Assembly (NCBI RefSeq): GCF_013822795.1 | Contig: NZ_PNLB01000022.1 | Location: forward strand, 1 to 64,000 | Direction of reading: 5' to 3' | DNA length: 64,000 bases | From: Phenylobacterium sp. | GTDB lineage: Bacteria > Pseudomonadota > Alphaproteobacteria > Caulobacterales > Caulobacteraceae | Part shown: one piece after another, positions 10,047 to 20,752 of the stretch | How the letters are laid out: every line of letters starts with the position of its first letter | Numbering within the stretch: the stretch's first letter is position 1 | The notes under the pieces: generated by a model | Told to the model about the DNA's origin: nothing | The model's database searches: none | The model's input: only the letters and a program-made list of their open reading frames with translations | Translations under genes and position numbers: made by a program

Positions 10047-10552
10047 GCCAGGGCCGCCAGGATGAACCTCGACTTGCCGGCGGTGTAGGCGGCGCGGTCG
10101 GTGGGATGCTCGGCGACCAGCCGGGTCTTCAACTGCTCATAGGCGGCGCTTAGTTCGGGATTGGCGCGGAGCATGTCTCGAAACCGCAACGTCGCGATCC
10201 ACTCAGGGCCGTCGTGGACGACAAAGTGAGCCAGGTGGGTGCGCGTCGAGCCCTTGCCGAAGATGCGGTGGCCTTCGACGCCGCCGTCGCCAGCGTCGTC
10301 ATAGCCCAGCGCGACCATGGCCGACGCGTGGCGGTCCGCAACGGCCAGGTCGGAGACGCCGATCAGCAGGTCGATGATCGGCTTGGCCGAAAGCCCCGGC
10401 ACCGACGTACTGCCGTAGTGCTCGATCGCTAGGATGTCGGCGCCGACCGCCGCGCGGATGCGGGCGGCCTCCTCCTCGAACGCCTGTCCCCATTGGGGAT
10501 GCGACGCCGCCAGGCGGTTCTCCGTCCGCTCAAGCCCAAGGCCGTAAGCCAC
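10043..10552 (-). CDS. GrpB/UPF0157 family protein (nucleotidyltransferase fold)
   Basis: This 169-residue protein has IEHYGSTSVPGLSAKPIIDL, the signature of the GrpB (UPF0157) family, whose fold is a minimal nucleotidyltransferase with an S-x-x-D-like metal motif. The biochemical role is not established. The start is GTG, four bases downstream of the ccrM stop on the same strand, so it is probably cotranscribed with ccrM. Its end overlaps mutY. Confidence 0.85.
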   Translation of the reverse strand: MAYGLGLERTENRLAASHPQWGQAFEEEAARIRAAVGADILAIEHYGSTSVPGLSAKPIIDLLIGVSDLAVADRHASAMVALGYDDAGDGGVEGHRIFGKGSTRTHLAHFVVHDGPEWIATLRFRDMLRANPELSAAYEQLKTRLVAEHPTDRAAYTAGKSRFILAALA

Positions 10553-10556
10553 GGGC

Positions 10557-12780
<2,224 letters not shown>

Positions 12781-12830
12781 GTCCCTGCGATCGGTCCGCG
12801 GGGCCGAAGCGTCAATCTTGATTCAATTGA

Positions 12831-13457
12831 TCAATCGACGACGCGGGCGATCTCGCCGCGTTCGATCAGGGCCAGGCGGATCGGCTCCCAGCCGCGGCGG
12901 TGGATCGGGCAGGGGCCGAGCGTGCGCAGCGCCTCGACGTGGACCTGGGCGTGGTAGCCCTTGTGGCCGGCGAAGCCGTAGCCGGGATAGAGGCCGTCCA
13001 TCTCGACCATCAGCCGGTCGCGGGCGACCTTGGCCAGGATCGAGGCCGCGGCGATCGAGGCGCTGATCGAGTCCCCCTTGACCACGGTCTTGATTTCGCA
13101 GGGCAATTTGAACTTGTAGTTGCCGTCGACGAGGGCGAAGGCCGGCGTGACGGCCATCGCCTCGACCGCCCGGCGCATGGCCAGGCCGGTGGCGTGCAGG
13201 ATGTTCAGTTCGTCGATCTCGTCGACGCTGGCGAAGCCGACGCCCCAGGCCACGGCGCACGACTTGATCTCCAGTTCCAGGGCGTCGCGGGCCTTTGCGC
13301 TGAGCTTCTTCGAGTCGTTGAGCCCCTCGGGCACGCGGTTCGGATCGAGGATCACCGCGCCGGCGCTGACCGGTCCGGCCCAGGGGCCGCGGCCGGCCTC
13401 GTCCACCCCGCAGACGGGGCCGGTCGGACAGGCCAGTTCGAGCATCATGTCAGGCAT
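12831..13457 (-). CDS. rnhB: Ribonuclease HII
   Basis: This 208-residue enzyme cleaves RNA in RNA-DNA hybrids, including single ribonucleotides. The signature [16 protein letters not shown] carries the first catalytic Asp-Glu pair, NDSKKLS is the next conserved block, and FALVDGN carries the third acidic residue. It begins one base after the stop of the tag gene on the same strand, so the two are coupled. The two nearby Met codons (MPDMM) make the exact start uncertain by up to four residues. Confidence 0.95.
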   Translation of the reverse strand: MPDMMLELACPTGPVCGVDEAGRGPWAGPVSAGAVILDPNRVPEGLNDSKKLSAKARDALELEIKSCAVAWGVGFASVDEIDELNILHATGLAMRRAVEAMAVTPAFALVDGNYKFKLPCEIKTVVKGDSISASIAAASILAKVARDRLMVEMDGLYPGYGFAGHKGYHAQVHVEALRTLGPCPIHRRGWEPIRLALIERGEIARVVD

Positions 13458-13458
13458 A

Positions 13459-14049
13459 CTAACGCACCAGCCGTTTGACTTGTTCGTGGCGGTGGCAGCG
13501 GGTCAGATGGTCGTTGACGACGCCGGTGGCCTGCATGAAGGCGTAGACGATCACCGGGCCGACGAACTTGAAACCCTTGGCTTTCAAGGCCTTGGACATT
13601 TCCTCGGCGACGCGGGTCTGGGTCGGCACCTGGCCGATCTCGCTCCACTTGTTCTGGACCACGCGGCCGTTGGTGAAGCTCCAGATGAACTGGCTGAAGT
13701 CCTCGCCCTTCTCGCGCATGTCGAGATAGATCCGCGCGCTCTGGATGGCGGCGTCGATCTTGGCGTTCGAGCGGACGATGCCGGCGTTAGCCATCAGGGC
13801 GGCGCGCTCGGCCGCGCCGAAGCGGGCGACGACCTCGGGATCGAAGCCGGCGAAGGCCTCGCGGAAGGCGTCGCGCTTTCGCAGGATGGTGATCCAGGCG
13901 AGGCCGGCCTGGAAGCCGTCGAGGACGAGCTTCTCCCAGAGCGCGCGGGAGCTGTACTCGGGCACGCCCCACTCGGTGTCGTGATAGGCCTCGTAGAGCG
14001 GGTCGCCGGCCATGCCGCGCCAGCCGCATCGAATCAGGTCGCCGGTCAT
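13459..14049 (-). CDS. tag: DNA-3-methyladenine glycosylase I
   Basis: This 196-residue TAG-type base-excision enzyme removes 3-methyladenine. The zinc-binding residues are visible in RCGW and YHDTEWG near the N-terminus and in [11 protein letters not shown] near the C-terminus, and [15 protein letters not shown] is the family signature. It forms a minus-strand pair with rnhB and is divergent from the TonB receptor across a 270-base region holding repeated CTATCGGC motifs. Confidence 0.93.
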   Translation of the reverse strand: MTGDLIRCGWRGMAGDPLYEAYHDTEWGVPEYSSRALWEKLVLDGFQAGLAWITILRKRDAFREAFAGFDPEVVARFGAAERAALMANAGIVRSNAKIDAAIQSARIYLDMREKGEDFSQFIWSFTNGRVVQNKWSEIGQVPTQTRVAEEMSKALKAKGFKFVGPVIVYAFMQATGVVNDHLTRCHRHEQVKRLVR

Positions 14050-14087
14050 GGGGCGCAGTCTTGGCTTTCGGCAGGGAGCGTCACAAG

Positions 14088-14205
14088 CCTGCCGATAGAG
14101 GGCCTATCGGCAGGTTTCGCCGCCGATCTTGCAGCAAGCCGCCGATAGCGACGCCAGGGCGCGGTTTGTCGCGGCATGTTTCAGTGTCTATCGGCGCCTA
14201 TCGGC
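14088..14205. promoter_or_regulatory. Cluster of five CTATCGGC/GCCGATAG motifs
   Basis: The 8-mer occurs at 14091-14098 (as GCCGATAG), 14104-14111 (CTATCGGC), 14141-14148 (GCCGATAG), 14188-14195 and 14198-14205 (CTATCGGC). The first two form a perfect 11-base inverted repeat, CCTGCCGATAG with CTATCGGCAGG, around a 5-base loop. The region is the divergent gap between tag (minus) and the TonB receptor (plus), so operators or RNA hairpins in a receptor leader are both possible. No known operator is recognised. Confidence 0.6.
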
Positions 14206-14319
14206 GCGCGGCAGGTTTTTGTCGATCCTGACGAACGACCGCAACACGAGCGACGGAAATTCCCTCATCTCCCGTTCAGGAGAGTGGAGGCAGTTAGCCG
14301 CACGCCTCCATCCTCCCCA

Positions 14320-16866
14320 ATGACTGGATCGTACCTCGTGAGTTCATCGCCTTTTCCACGCCGGATCGCCGCCCGCCTGCTCTGCGGGGTCGCCGTGGCC
14401 ACGCTCTGCGCCGGAGGGGCGCTGGCCCAGACCGAGGAGCATGAGACCGACACCGAGGTCGAGGAACTGGTGGTCGTCGCCGGTCGCGGCAATCTGCCGG
14501 GCTCGGTGATCGGCGACATCACGCCGGAGCTGTCGATCTCGCCGCGCGAGATCCGGGCCTATGGCGCGGCCAGCGTCACCGAGTTGCTCGACGCGCTGTC
14601 GCCGCAGCTGACCAGCGGCCAGGGCTCGGGCGGGCGGCCGGTGGTGCTGATCAACGGCGGCCGGATCACCGGCTTTGCGGAAATCCGCGACCTGCCGACC
14701 GAGGCGATCGTGCGGGTCGACATCCTGCCGGAAGAGGTCTCGCTGAAGTACGGCTATCCGGCCGACCAGAAGGTCGTGAACTTCGTACTGCGCCAGCGCT
14801 TCAAGGCGACCCTGGCCGAGGCCTCGGGTTCGACCCCGACCCAGGACGGCGGCGGCCAGAGCGTGATGGGCCACGGCTCGGTCCTGAACATCCTGCGCGG
14901 CCAGCGGCTGATGCTCGACGCGCGGGTGACCGACACCAAGCCGATCTACGAAGGCGACCGCGACATCGTTGGCGGCGAGGGCGACCTGCGCACCCTGAGC
15001 TCGGACACCACGGCCCTGTCGCTGAACGGGGTCTATGCGCGGCCGCTGGGCGAGGGGGTCAGCGGCACCATCAACGCCGGGCTCGATTTCACCGACAGCC
15101 AGGGCAAGCTCGGCCTGTCGCCGTTCTCGGACGACGCGCTGCTGCGTCGCTCGGAGACCACGTCGGGCCGGCTCGCCGCCGCAGCGGCCGGCGCCTATGC
15201 CGGCTGGCAGTGGTCGTACACCGGCGGGCTGACGCAGGACGTCGCCAAGTCGTCGACCGACCGCGACTTCAGCGGCCTGCCCTATACCGACCGCACCAAG
15301 AGCACGACCACCACGGCCCAGTCGGACATCGTGCTGAACCGCGCGCTGTGGGAGCTGCCGGCCGGACGGGTCAGCACGACCCTGACCGCGCGGGCCTCGG
15401 CGACCCAGTTCGAGAGCGAGGCCGACCGGCTAGGCGTGACGGCGTCGAACACGCTGGACCGCAACATCGGTCAACTGCAGGCCAATTTCGACGTGCCGCT
15501 GATCGCCGCCGGCGAGGGGCTGGGCGAGCATCTGGGCAAGCTGTCGGCCAATGTGAACCTCGGCTACCAGAACCTGTCGGATTTCGGCGACCTGCAGACG
15601 ATCGGCGGCGGTCTCAACTGGACCCCGATCAAGCCGCTGCGGGTGCTGGCCTCGTTCACGCGCGCCGACCAGGCGCCGACCATGAACCAGCTGGGCGACC
15701 CGCTGACCTCGACGCCGGGCGTGCGGGTGTTCGACTTCCAGACCGGCCAGACGGTAGAGGTGACCCGCGTGAGCGGCGGCCTCTCGACCCTGGACGCCAG
15801 CCAGCGCGACACCTTCAAGCTGGGCGTCAGCTACAAGCCCTGGGACAAGGTCAACCTGAACTTCCAGGCCAACTTCGTCTCGACCCGCACCGACGACGCC
15901 ATCGCGGCCTTCCCGTCGGCCTCGACCCAGATCGAGGACGCCTTCCCCGATCGCTTCGTGCGCAACGCGGCCGGCGACCTGACCCTGATCGACGCGCGGC
16001 CAGTGAACTTCGCCAAGCAATCGCGCGATGAGCTGCGCTACGGCTTCACCTATTCGCGCCCGGTCGGCCCGCAGCCGACTCCGGAGCAGATGGCCGCCAT
16101 GCGCCAGCGGTTCCAGGCCGAGCGGCAAGCACAGCAAGGTCAGGGTCAGCAGGGGCAGGGCCAACAAGCTCAGGGCCGACAAGGCCAGGGCCAACAAGCT
16201 CAGGGCCAGCAGGGGCAAGGCCAGCAGCGTCAGGGCGAAGGCCCGCCGGACGGCCCGCCGTCTGGCGATGGTCCGCCGCCCGGCGCCGGCATGGGCGGCG
16301 GCGACGGACCTCGGATGGGCGGCGGCTTCGGCGGCCCGGGCGGGGGCGGCAATCGGATCGGCGGCTTCGGCCCCGGCGGCCCGCGCAACGGCGTGTTCCA
16401 GGTCGGGCTCTATCACACCGTGGCGTTCAAGGACGAAGTCGAGATCCGGCCGGGCGTGCCGACGCTCGATCTGCTGGACGGCGGGGCGCTGGGCTCGGGC
16501 GGCGGCTCGCCGCGCCACCAGGTCGATCTGCAGGCCAACTACACCCGCGGCGGGATGGGCGTAGCGGCGAACGCCAAGTGGCAGAGCGCGACCAAGGTCA
16601 CGGGCCTGACCGCGGCCGAGGACCTGGAATTCTCGGACCTGACGACGGTGAACCTGCGGCTGTTCGCCGACCTCGGCATGCAGCCGATCGCCCGCGAGCA
16701 GAAGTGGCTGCGCGGCATGCGCGCGACGCTGTCGGTCGACAACCTGTTCGACGAGCGCCAGGACGTCACGACCCCGCAGGGGACCACCCCGATCAGCTAC
16801 CAGCCCGACCTGCTGGACCCGGTCGGCCGGACGGTGAAGTTCACGGTGCGCAAGCTGTTCTTCTAG
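14320..16866 (+). CDS. TonB-dependent outer-membrane receptor with Gln/Gly-rich insert
   Basis: This protein of about 848 residues has a signal peptide (cut after GALAQ, about residue 36), a TonB-box-like EVEELVVVAG, a plug domain (about residues 50-160) and a long beta-barrel ending in a Phe (VRKLFF), as expected for BAM substrates. Around residues 599-692 there is a low-complexity insert of QQGQG and QAQG repeats, then PPDGPP and glycine-rich stretches. The ATG at 14320 has no clear ribosome site; an in-frame GTG at 14338 is an alternative. The substrate is unknown. The receptor follows the CTATCGGC cluster, which may control it. Confidence 0.87.
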   Translation: MTGSYLVSSSPFPRRIAARLLCGVAVATLCAGGALAQTEEHETDTEVEELVVVAGRGNLPGSVIGDITPELSISPREIRAYGAASVTELLDALSPQLTSGQGSGGRPVVLINGGRITGFAEIRDLPTEAIVRVDILPEEVSLKYGYPADQKVVNFVLRQRFKATLAEASGSTPTQDGGGQSVMGHGSVLNILRGQRLMLDARVTDTKPIYEGDRDIVGGEGDLRTLSSDTTALSLNGVYARPLGEGVSGTINAGLDFTDSQGKLGLSPFSDDALLRRSETTSGRLAAAAAGAYAGWQWSYTGGLTQDVAKSSTDRDFSGLPYTDRTKSTTTTAQSDIVLNRALWELPAGRVSTTLTARASATQFESEADRLGVTASNTLDRNIGQLQANFDVPLIAAGEGLGEHLGKLSANVNLGYQNLSDFGDLQTIGGGLNWTPIKPLRVLASFTRADQAPTMNQLGDPLTSTPGVRVFDFQTGQTVEVTRVSGGLSTLDASQRDTFKLGVSYKPWDKVNLNFQANFVSTRTDDAIAAFPSASTQIEDAFPDRFVRNAAGDLTLIDARPVNFAKQSRDELRYGFTYSRPVGPQPTPEQMAAMRQRFQAERQAQQGQGQQGQGQQAQGRQGQGQQAQGQQGQGQQRQGEGPPDGPPSGDGPPPGAGMGGGDGPRMGGGFGGPGGGGNRIGGFGPGGPRNGVFQVGLYHTVAFKDEVEIRPGVPTLDLLDGGALGSGGGSPRHQVDLQANYTRGGMGVAANAKWQSATKVTGLTAAEDLEFSDLTTVNLRLFADLGMQPIAREQKWLRGMRATLSVDNLFDERQDVTTPQGTTPISYQPDLLDPVGRTVKFTVRKLFF

Positions 16867-16885
16867 AGATCGATTGAGGGATCGA

Positions 16886-16914
16886 TTTCCTCCCCCGCTA
16901 CGCAGGGGAGGAAA
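16886..16914. repeat. Short intergenic hairpin TTTCCTCCCC/GGGGAGGAAA
   Basis: A perfect 10-base inverted repeat with a 9-base loop lies 20 bases after the receptor stop. It belongs to the family of CTCCCC/GGGGAG intergenic repeats seen through the window and may act as a transcription end for the receptor gene, although there is no long T tract. Confidence 0.5.
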
Positions 16915-16967
16915 ATGGCCTTTCCGCGAGATCGCGCTATCGTCGCCCCAAGCAAGGGAGGCTGCGC

Positions 16968-17510
16968 ATGGCGAGGCTCGTCTTTGGAATGAACCAGTCG
17001 CTCGACGGCTATGTCGACTACGACAGGTTCGCGCCCGATCCCGTGCTGTTCCAGCACTTCGTCGAGCAGGCGCGCGAGCAGACCGGGGCGATCTATGGCC
17101 GCGGGCTCTATGAGATCATGCGCTACTGGGACGTCGACGACGCCGGTTGGGGCGAGGCCGAGCGCGCGTTTGCGGACGCCTGGCGCAAGCAGCACAAGTG
17201 GGTGGTGTCGCGCTCGCTGACGCAGGTCGGGCCGAACGCCACGCTGGTCGGCGAGGACTTCGAGGCGGTGCTCCGCAAGGTGAAGGCCGAGCAGCCCGGC
17301 GAGATCGAGGTCGGCGGCCCGGTGCTGGCCAAGAGTTTGGGCGAGCTCGGGCTCATCGACGCCTATCGCATCTATCTGCATCCCGTCGTGCTGGGCGACG
17401 GCAGTCCGTACTTCGTCGGGCCGCGGCCGCGGCTGCGCCTGGTCGGGCACGAGCGGATCGGTCCGGACGCGATCCAGCTGACCTACGAGCCGGCCGACGC
17501 GGAGGGCTGA
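16968..17510 (+). CDS. Dihydrofolate-reductase-like (RibD C-terminal domain) protein
   Basis: This 180-residue protein fits the DHFR-like/RibD C-terminal family: SLDGYVDYD near the start, an IYGRGLYEIM segment, and EIEVGGPVLAKSLGELGLIDAYRI, the NADPH-site region of the family. These proteins are NADPH-dependent reductases of mostly unknown substrate. The start has a good ribosome site (GGGAGG). It is the first of three closely packed genes, followed after 3 bases by a hydrolase. Confidence 0.82.
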   Translation: MARLVFGMNQSLDGYVDYDRFAPDPVLFQHFVEQAREQTGAIYGRGLYEIMRYWDVDDAGWGEAERAFADAWRKQHKWVVSRSLTQVGPNATLVGEDFEAVLRKVKAEQPGEIEVGGPVLAKSLGELGLIDAYRIYLHPVVLGDGSPYFVGPRPRLRLVGHERIGPDAIQLTYEPADAEG

Positions 17511-17513
17511 GCG

Positions 17514-18383
17514 ATGTCCTTCGAAGGCTTCAAGCTCGAGCGCATGAGCACCGGCGAGGCCGTGCTGCGTTTTCGGCACGGCGGCTCGGGGCCGCCGCTG
17601 CTGTTGCTGCACGGCTATCCGCAGACGCACATGATGTGGGGCCAGATCGCCGGGGAGCTGGCCCGGGACTTTACGGTGGTGGCTCCCGACCTGCGCGGCT
17701 ACGGCGGCAGTTCCAAGCCGTCGACGGCGCCCGACCATGAGCCCTATTCGAAGCGGGCGATGGCGCGCGACGTGGTGGCGCTGATGGCGCTGCTGGGCTT
17801 TGACCGCTTCGACGTCGTCGGCCACGACCGCGGCGGGCGAACGGCCTATCGGCTGGCGCTGGACGCGCCGCACGCGGTCGGTAAGCTGAGCCTCCTGGAC
17901 ATCATCCCGACCGCCGACGTCTGGCGGCTGGCCGACCGGCGCTTTGCGTTGGGCTATTGGCACTGGAGCTTCCTGGCGCAGGCTCATCCGTTCCCCGAGC
18001 ACTTCATCGCCGCCGACCCGGTGCACTTCGCGTTCCGCATCGCCCAGGGCGCGACCTATTTCGAGCCTGCGGCCTACGCCGACTATGTGGAGGCCCTGGC
18101 CGACCCGGCTGTGATCCACGCCATGTGCGAGGACTACCGGGCCGGGGCGACCTACGACGTCGCCGCCGACGAGGCCGATCGCGGCGTGAAGAAGATCGCC
18201 GCCCCGACCCAGGTGCTGTGGGGCGCCAACGGAGCGGTCGGTCGCTGGTACGACGTGCTGCAGGTCTGGCGGCCCTGGTGCGAGGACCTGCGCGGCCAGG
18301 CGATCGAGGGGGCTGGGCACTTCCTGGCCGAGGAGAAGCCGGCCGAGACGCTGGCGGCGCTGCGGGGTTTTTTGCTCGGGTGA
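17514..18383 (+). CDS. Alpha/beta hydrolase resembling fluoroacetate dehalogenase
   Basis: This 289-residue alpha/beta hydrolase has an HGYPQ oxyanion loop, nucleophile in GHDRGGR (Asp105, Arg106, Arg109), Asp129, His150-Trp151, Tyr214 and a C-terminal catalytic His269. The spacing from the nucleophile to Asp129, His150 and Tyr214 equals the spacing I recall for the fluoroacetate dehalogenase residues D110, D134, H155 and Y219. The paired Arg residues bind the carboxylate of haloacetates in that family. Activity on another alpha-halo acid, or an epoxide-hydrolase-like role, is possible. It is 3 bases after the DHFR-like gene. Confidence 0.8.
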   Translation: MSFEGFKLERMSTGEAVLRFRHGGSGPPLLLLHGYPQTHMMWGQIAGELARDFTVVAPDLRGYGGSSKPSTAPDHEPYSKRAMARDVVALMALLGFDRFDVVGHDRGGRTAYRLALDAPHAVGKLSLLDIIPTADVWRLADRRFALGYWHWSFLAQAHPFPEHFIAADPVHFAFRIAQGATYFEPAAYADYVEALADPAVIHAMCEDYRAGATYDVAADEADRGVKKIAAPTQVLWGANGAVGRWYDVLQVWRPWCEDLRGQAIEGAGHFLAEEKPAETLAALRGFLLG

Positions 18384-18760
18384 GGTTGCGCTTGTTCATT
18401 GCCGTGCATCGGGACGGCATCATGCTCGCCGTCGCGATGTCTGTGGTCGTGCTGGTTCTTGCGGGCCTCGTGCTGCCGATCATCAGCCTTGAGCCGGGGC
18501 GCGAGACGGAAGGTGCGGTCGTCGGATTGCTTTCGAGCGAGTCCGAGACCGGTACGCGGCCAGGAATTTGGGTGGAAGTGGGAGAACGACGTGTGCGCCT
18601 CGGCATGCGTCGCGGCCACGGCTGCGTCGTTGGCGACCGCATCGCGCTTGTCGAACGTGAAACGCTCCTAGGGCCGCGCTACTCGCCGGGGCTTGCGGGA
18701 TGCTCCACTTACCGCTCGTCATCCTCGACCGGAGCGCAGCGGAGTGTCGGGGACCCATAG
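18380..18760 (+). CDS. Small membrane-anchored protein of unknown function
   Basis: I propose a GTG start at 18380 that overlaps the hydrolase stop (GTGA). It gives about 126 residues with one membrane helix (about residues 16-37) followed by a soluble part containing WVEVGERRVRLG. It is longer than the competing ORF track entries and shows a sensible helix. The C-terminal residues (about YRSSSSTGAQRSVGDP) are translated from a common intergenic repeat, so the original stop may have been lost. No family is recognised. Confidence 0.5.
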   Translation: MRLRLFIAVHRDGIMLAVAMSVVVLVLAGLVLPIISLEPGRETEGAVVGLLSSESETGTRPGIWVEVGERRVRLGMRRGHGCVVGDRIALVERETLLGPRYSPGLAGCSTYRSSSSTGAQRSVGDP

Positions 18761-18898
18761 GCGGCGACGGCGCCGTCTAGTTCGCTGAGCGCGGCGTGTA
18801 TGGGTGGCCGGGTCAAGCCCGGCCATGACGATCTTAGGGGCGAGCAAGCCCCCTCCGTCTCGATGCTTTGCATCGAGCCACCTCCCCAGCGGGGGAGG
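18717..18898. repeat. Mixed intergenic repeats between the small membrane gene and ygfZ
   Basis: Three repeat-like parts are adjacent. The first is a GTCATCCTCGACC...GTCGGGGACCCA unit (18717-18758). The second is a GGCCGGGTCAAGCCCGGCC palindrome near 18812. The third is CCCCCTCCGTCTCGATGC...GGGGGAGG (about 18849-18898), which resembles the element at 51803-51925. All are common forms of intergenic repeat in this bacterial group. No gene is seen here. Confidence 0.55.
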
Positions 18899-18900
18899 AT

Positions 18901-19701
18901 CTAGTTGGTTTCCAGCCACTCCGGCTTTTCCGCGCGAGCTTCGCGGCCGTCGGCGGTGAGGGCGCCTTCGAGGCGGTCGAGGCGGACGAGAGCGATGGCG
19001 CGGCCTTGCGCGCCCGAGAGCACTTCGCCGGCGCGGCGTTCGCCGTCGAGGAGAAGCTCGGACCCCGGCGGCGGCGGGGCGCCGTCGAAGGCCAGGGGCA
19101 GCATGCGGTTCTTGATCTGGCCGCGGCGCTTCATGCGCGAGGTGGTCTCCTGGCCGATGAAGCAGCCCTTGTGGAAGTCGATGCCGTGCAGCAGGTCGAA
19201 ATTGGCCTCGATCGGATAGGTCTGCTCGACGCCCCAGTCGGCCGGGCCGGGCACGCCGAGCGCCAGGCGGTGGGCGTCGTAGGCGGCTTCGTCGGCGGTC
19301 GGCGCGGCCTCGAGGCCGTAGCCGCGCCAGCCGAGCGCGGGCAGGCGCGGGTCGGGCGCCCAGCCAGGGCCGGGGTCGGCGCCCCAGGCGGCCAGCACCG
19401 GAGACTCGTCGGCGGCGATCACGACCTTGGCGCGCAGCCGGTACATGGTCAGGCGCAGGATCAGGGCCTCGCGGCTGGTCCGTTCGACGTCGATCAAGGC
19501 GCCGCCGGACCGTCCGACCACGAACAAATCGAACAAAAGCCGGCCCTGGGGGTTCAAGAGAGCGCCGAACCGCACCTCGCCGTCCGCGAGGGTCTCGACG
19601 TCCTGGGTGATGAGGCCGTGCAGGAAACTGCGCCAATCCTCGCCAGAGACGGCGATCAGGGCTCGGCTGGACAGGGCTGCGATCGGGGGCTGCGTCGACA
19701 T
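18901..19701 (-). CDS. ygfZ: Folate-binding YgfZ/IBA57-like iron-sulfur cluster protein
   Basis: This 266-residue protein is of the GcvT-related YgfZ family, which uses folate to help mature some 4Fe-4S proteins. The signature KGCFIGQE, with its conserved Cys, is present at about residue 180, and LITQDVETL near the N-terminus is typical. It is divergent from the family-9 glycosyltransferase with 61 bases between. It lies near dihydroorotase, a common pairing in alphaproteobacteria. Confidence 0.88.
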   Translation of the reverse strand: MSTQPPIAALSSRALIAVSGEDWRSFLHGLITQDVETLADGEVRFGALLNPQGRLLFDLFVVGRSGGALIDVERTSREALILRLTMYRLRAKVVIAADESPVLAAWGADPGPGWAPDPRLPALGWRGYGLEAAPTADEAAYDAHRLALGVPGPADWGVEQTYPIEANFDLLHGIDFHKGCFIGQETTSRMKRRGQIKNRMLPLAFDGAPPPPGSELLLDGERRAGEVLSGAQGRAIALVRLDRLEGALTADGREARAEKPEWLETN

Positions 19702-19762
19702 GGTAGTGGAGTTAAGGGCTGCGCGGGTGGAGCGCCAGCGTCAGGAGCCCTATAGAAGGACG

Positions 19763-20737
19763 ATGGCGCACGGGTCCTTCCCGATTCTGTTCATCACCGC
19801 GACCCGGATCGGCGACGCGGTGCTGTCGTCCGGCCTGATCAAACGATTGCTGGACGAGGTTCCGAACGCGCGCTTCACGATCGTCGCCGGCAAGGCGGCC
19901 GCGCCGCTGTTCGCCGAGGTCCCGAACCTCGACCGTCTCATCGTGCTGGAGAAGGCCAAGAACGGCGGCCACTGGTTCAAGCTGTGGCGCGAGGTGCGCC
20001 ATCGCAAGTGGGGGCTGATCGTCGACCTGCGCGGTTCGGCGATCTCGCAGTTCCTGCGCCGCGAGCGGCGGGCGGTCTACAAGCGCGGCTCCGGCGGCGG
20101 CGTGCACAAGGTCATCGAGGCCGCGCGGCTGCTGAAGATCGAGGACGATCCGCCGTCGCCTTACCTGTTCACCTCGGCGGCGACCGAGGCGTATACCGAC
20201 GAACTGACTGCGGGCAAGGGGCCGATCCTGGCGATGGCTCCGGCCGCCAACTGGGTCGGCAAGACCTGGCCGGCCGAACGCTTCGCGCAGGTGGCGATCC
20301 AGCTGTTGGGCGGGCCGCTGGCCGGCGGGCGGCTGATGCTGCTGGGCGGGCCCGCAGACCAACAGGCGGTCAGCGCGCTGCGCAACGTCGTGCCGCGCGA
20401 GCGGACCATCGATCTGGCCGGCAAGGTCGAACTGCTGGCCAGCTATGCCTGCCTGAAGCGTGCGCAGCTGTTCATCGGCAACGACAGCGGCCTGATGCAC
20501 ATGGCCGCCGCGGCCGGGACCCCGACCATCGGATTGTTCGGGCCGTCGGACGACAAGCTCTATGGGCCATGGGGGGAGAACACCCGCATCGTCCGCGGCA
20601 TTCGCAGCCTCGATCAGATCCGCGAGGTTGACCCCGGCCTCTCGCAGGCGCTCTGTCACATGATGGACCTGCCGGTGGATTGGGTGACCAACGCCGCCAA
20701 GGACCTGCTCGCCCAAACCAGTTCCAAAGCCAGTTAA
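19763..20737 (+). CDS. Glycosyltransferase family 9 (heptosyltransferase-like)
   Basis: This 324-residue protein has the GT-B layout of ADP-heptose:LPS heptosyltransferases: an N-terminal ITATRIGDAVLSSGL, APAANWVGKTWPAERFA in the centre, and NDSGLMHMAAAAGTP with GLFGPSDDKLYGPWG in the C-terminal nucleotide-binding half. It probably adds sugar to lipopolysaccharide core. The ORF could start much earlier, but ATG at 19763 gives the family N-terminus and avoids overlap with ygfZ. It is 15 bases from pyrC. Confidence 0.88.
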   Translation: MAHGSFPILFITATRIGDAVLSSGLIKRLLDEVPNARFTIVAGKAAAPLFAEVPNLDRLIVLEKAKNGGHWFKLWREVRHRKWGLIVDLRGSAISQFLRRERRAVYKRGSGGGVHKVIEAARLLKIEDDPPSPYLFTSAATEAYTDELTAGKGPILAMAPAANWVGKTWPAERFAQVAIQLLGGPLAGGRLMLLGGPADQQAVSALRNVVPRERTIDLAGKVELLASYACLKRAQLFIGNDSGLMHMAAAAGTPTIGLFGPSDDKLYGPWGENTRIVRGIRSLDQIREVDPGLSQALCHMMDLPVDWVTNAAKDLLAQTSSKAS

Positions 20738-20752
20738 GCCCAGAGACGACAC

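Noticed and set aside
14176-14319. ORF extension upstream of the TonB receptor start
   Set aside because: The extension precedes the clear signal peptide and crosses the CTATCGGC motif region; ATG 14320 (or GTG 14338) is the likely start.
15430-16518. 362-codon minus-strand ORF with LALLPLLALSLLALALSALS runs
   Set aside because: The Leu/Ala runs look like membrane helices but are the reverse strand of the Gln/Gly repeats in the receptor gene.
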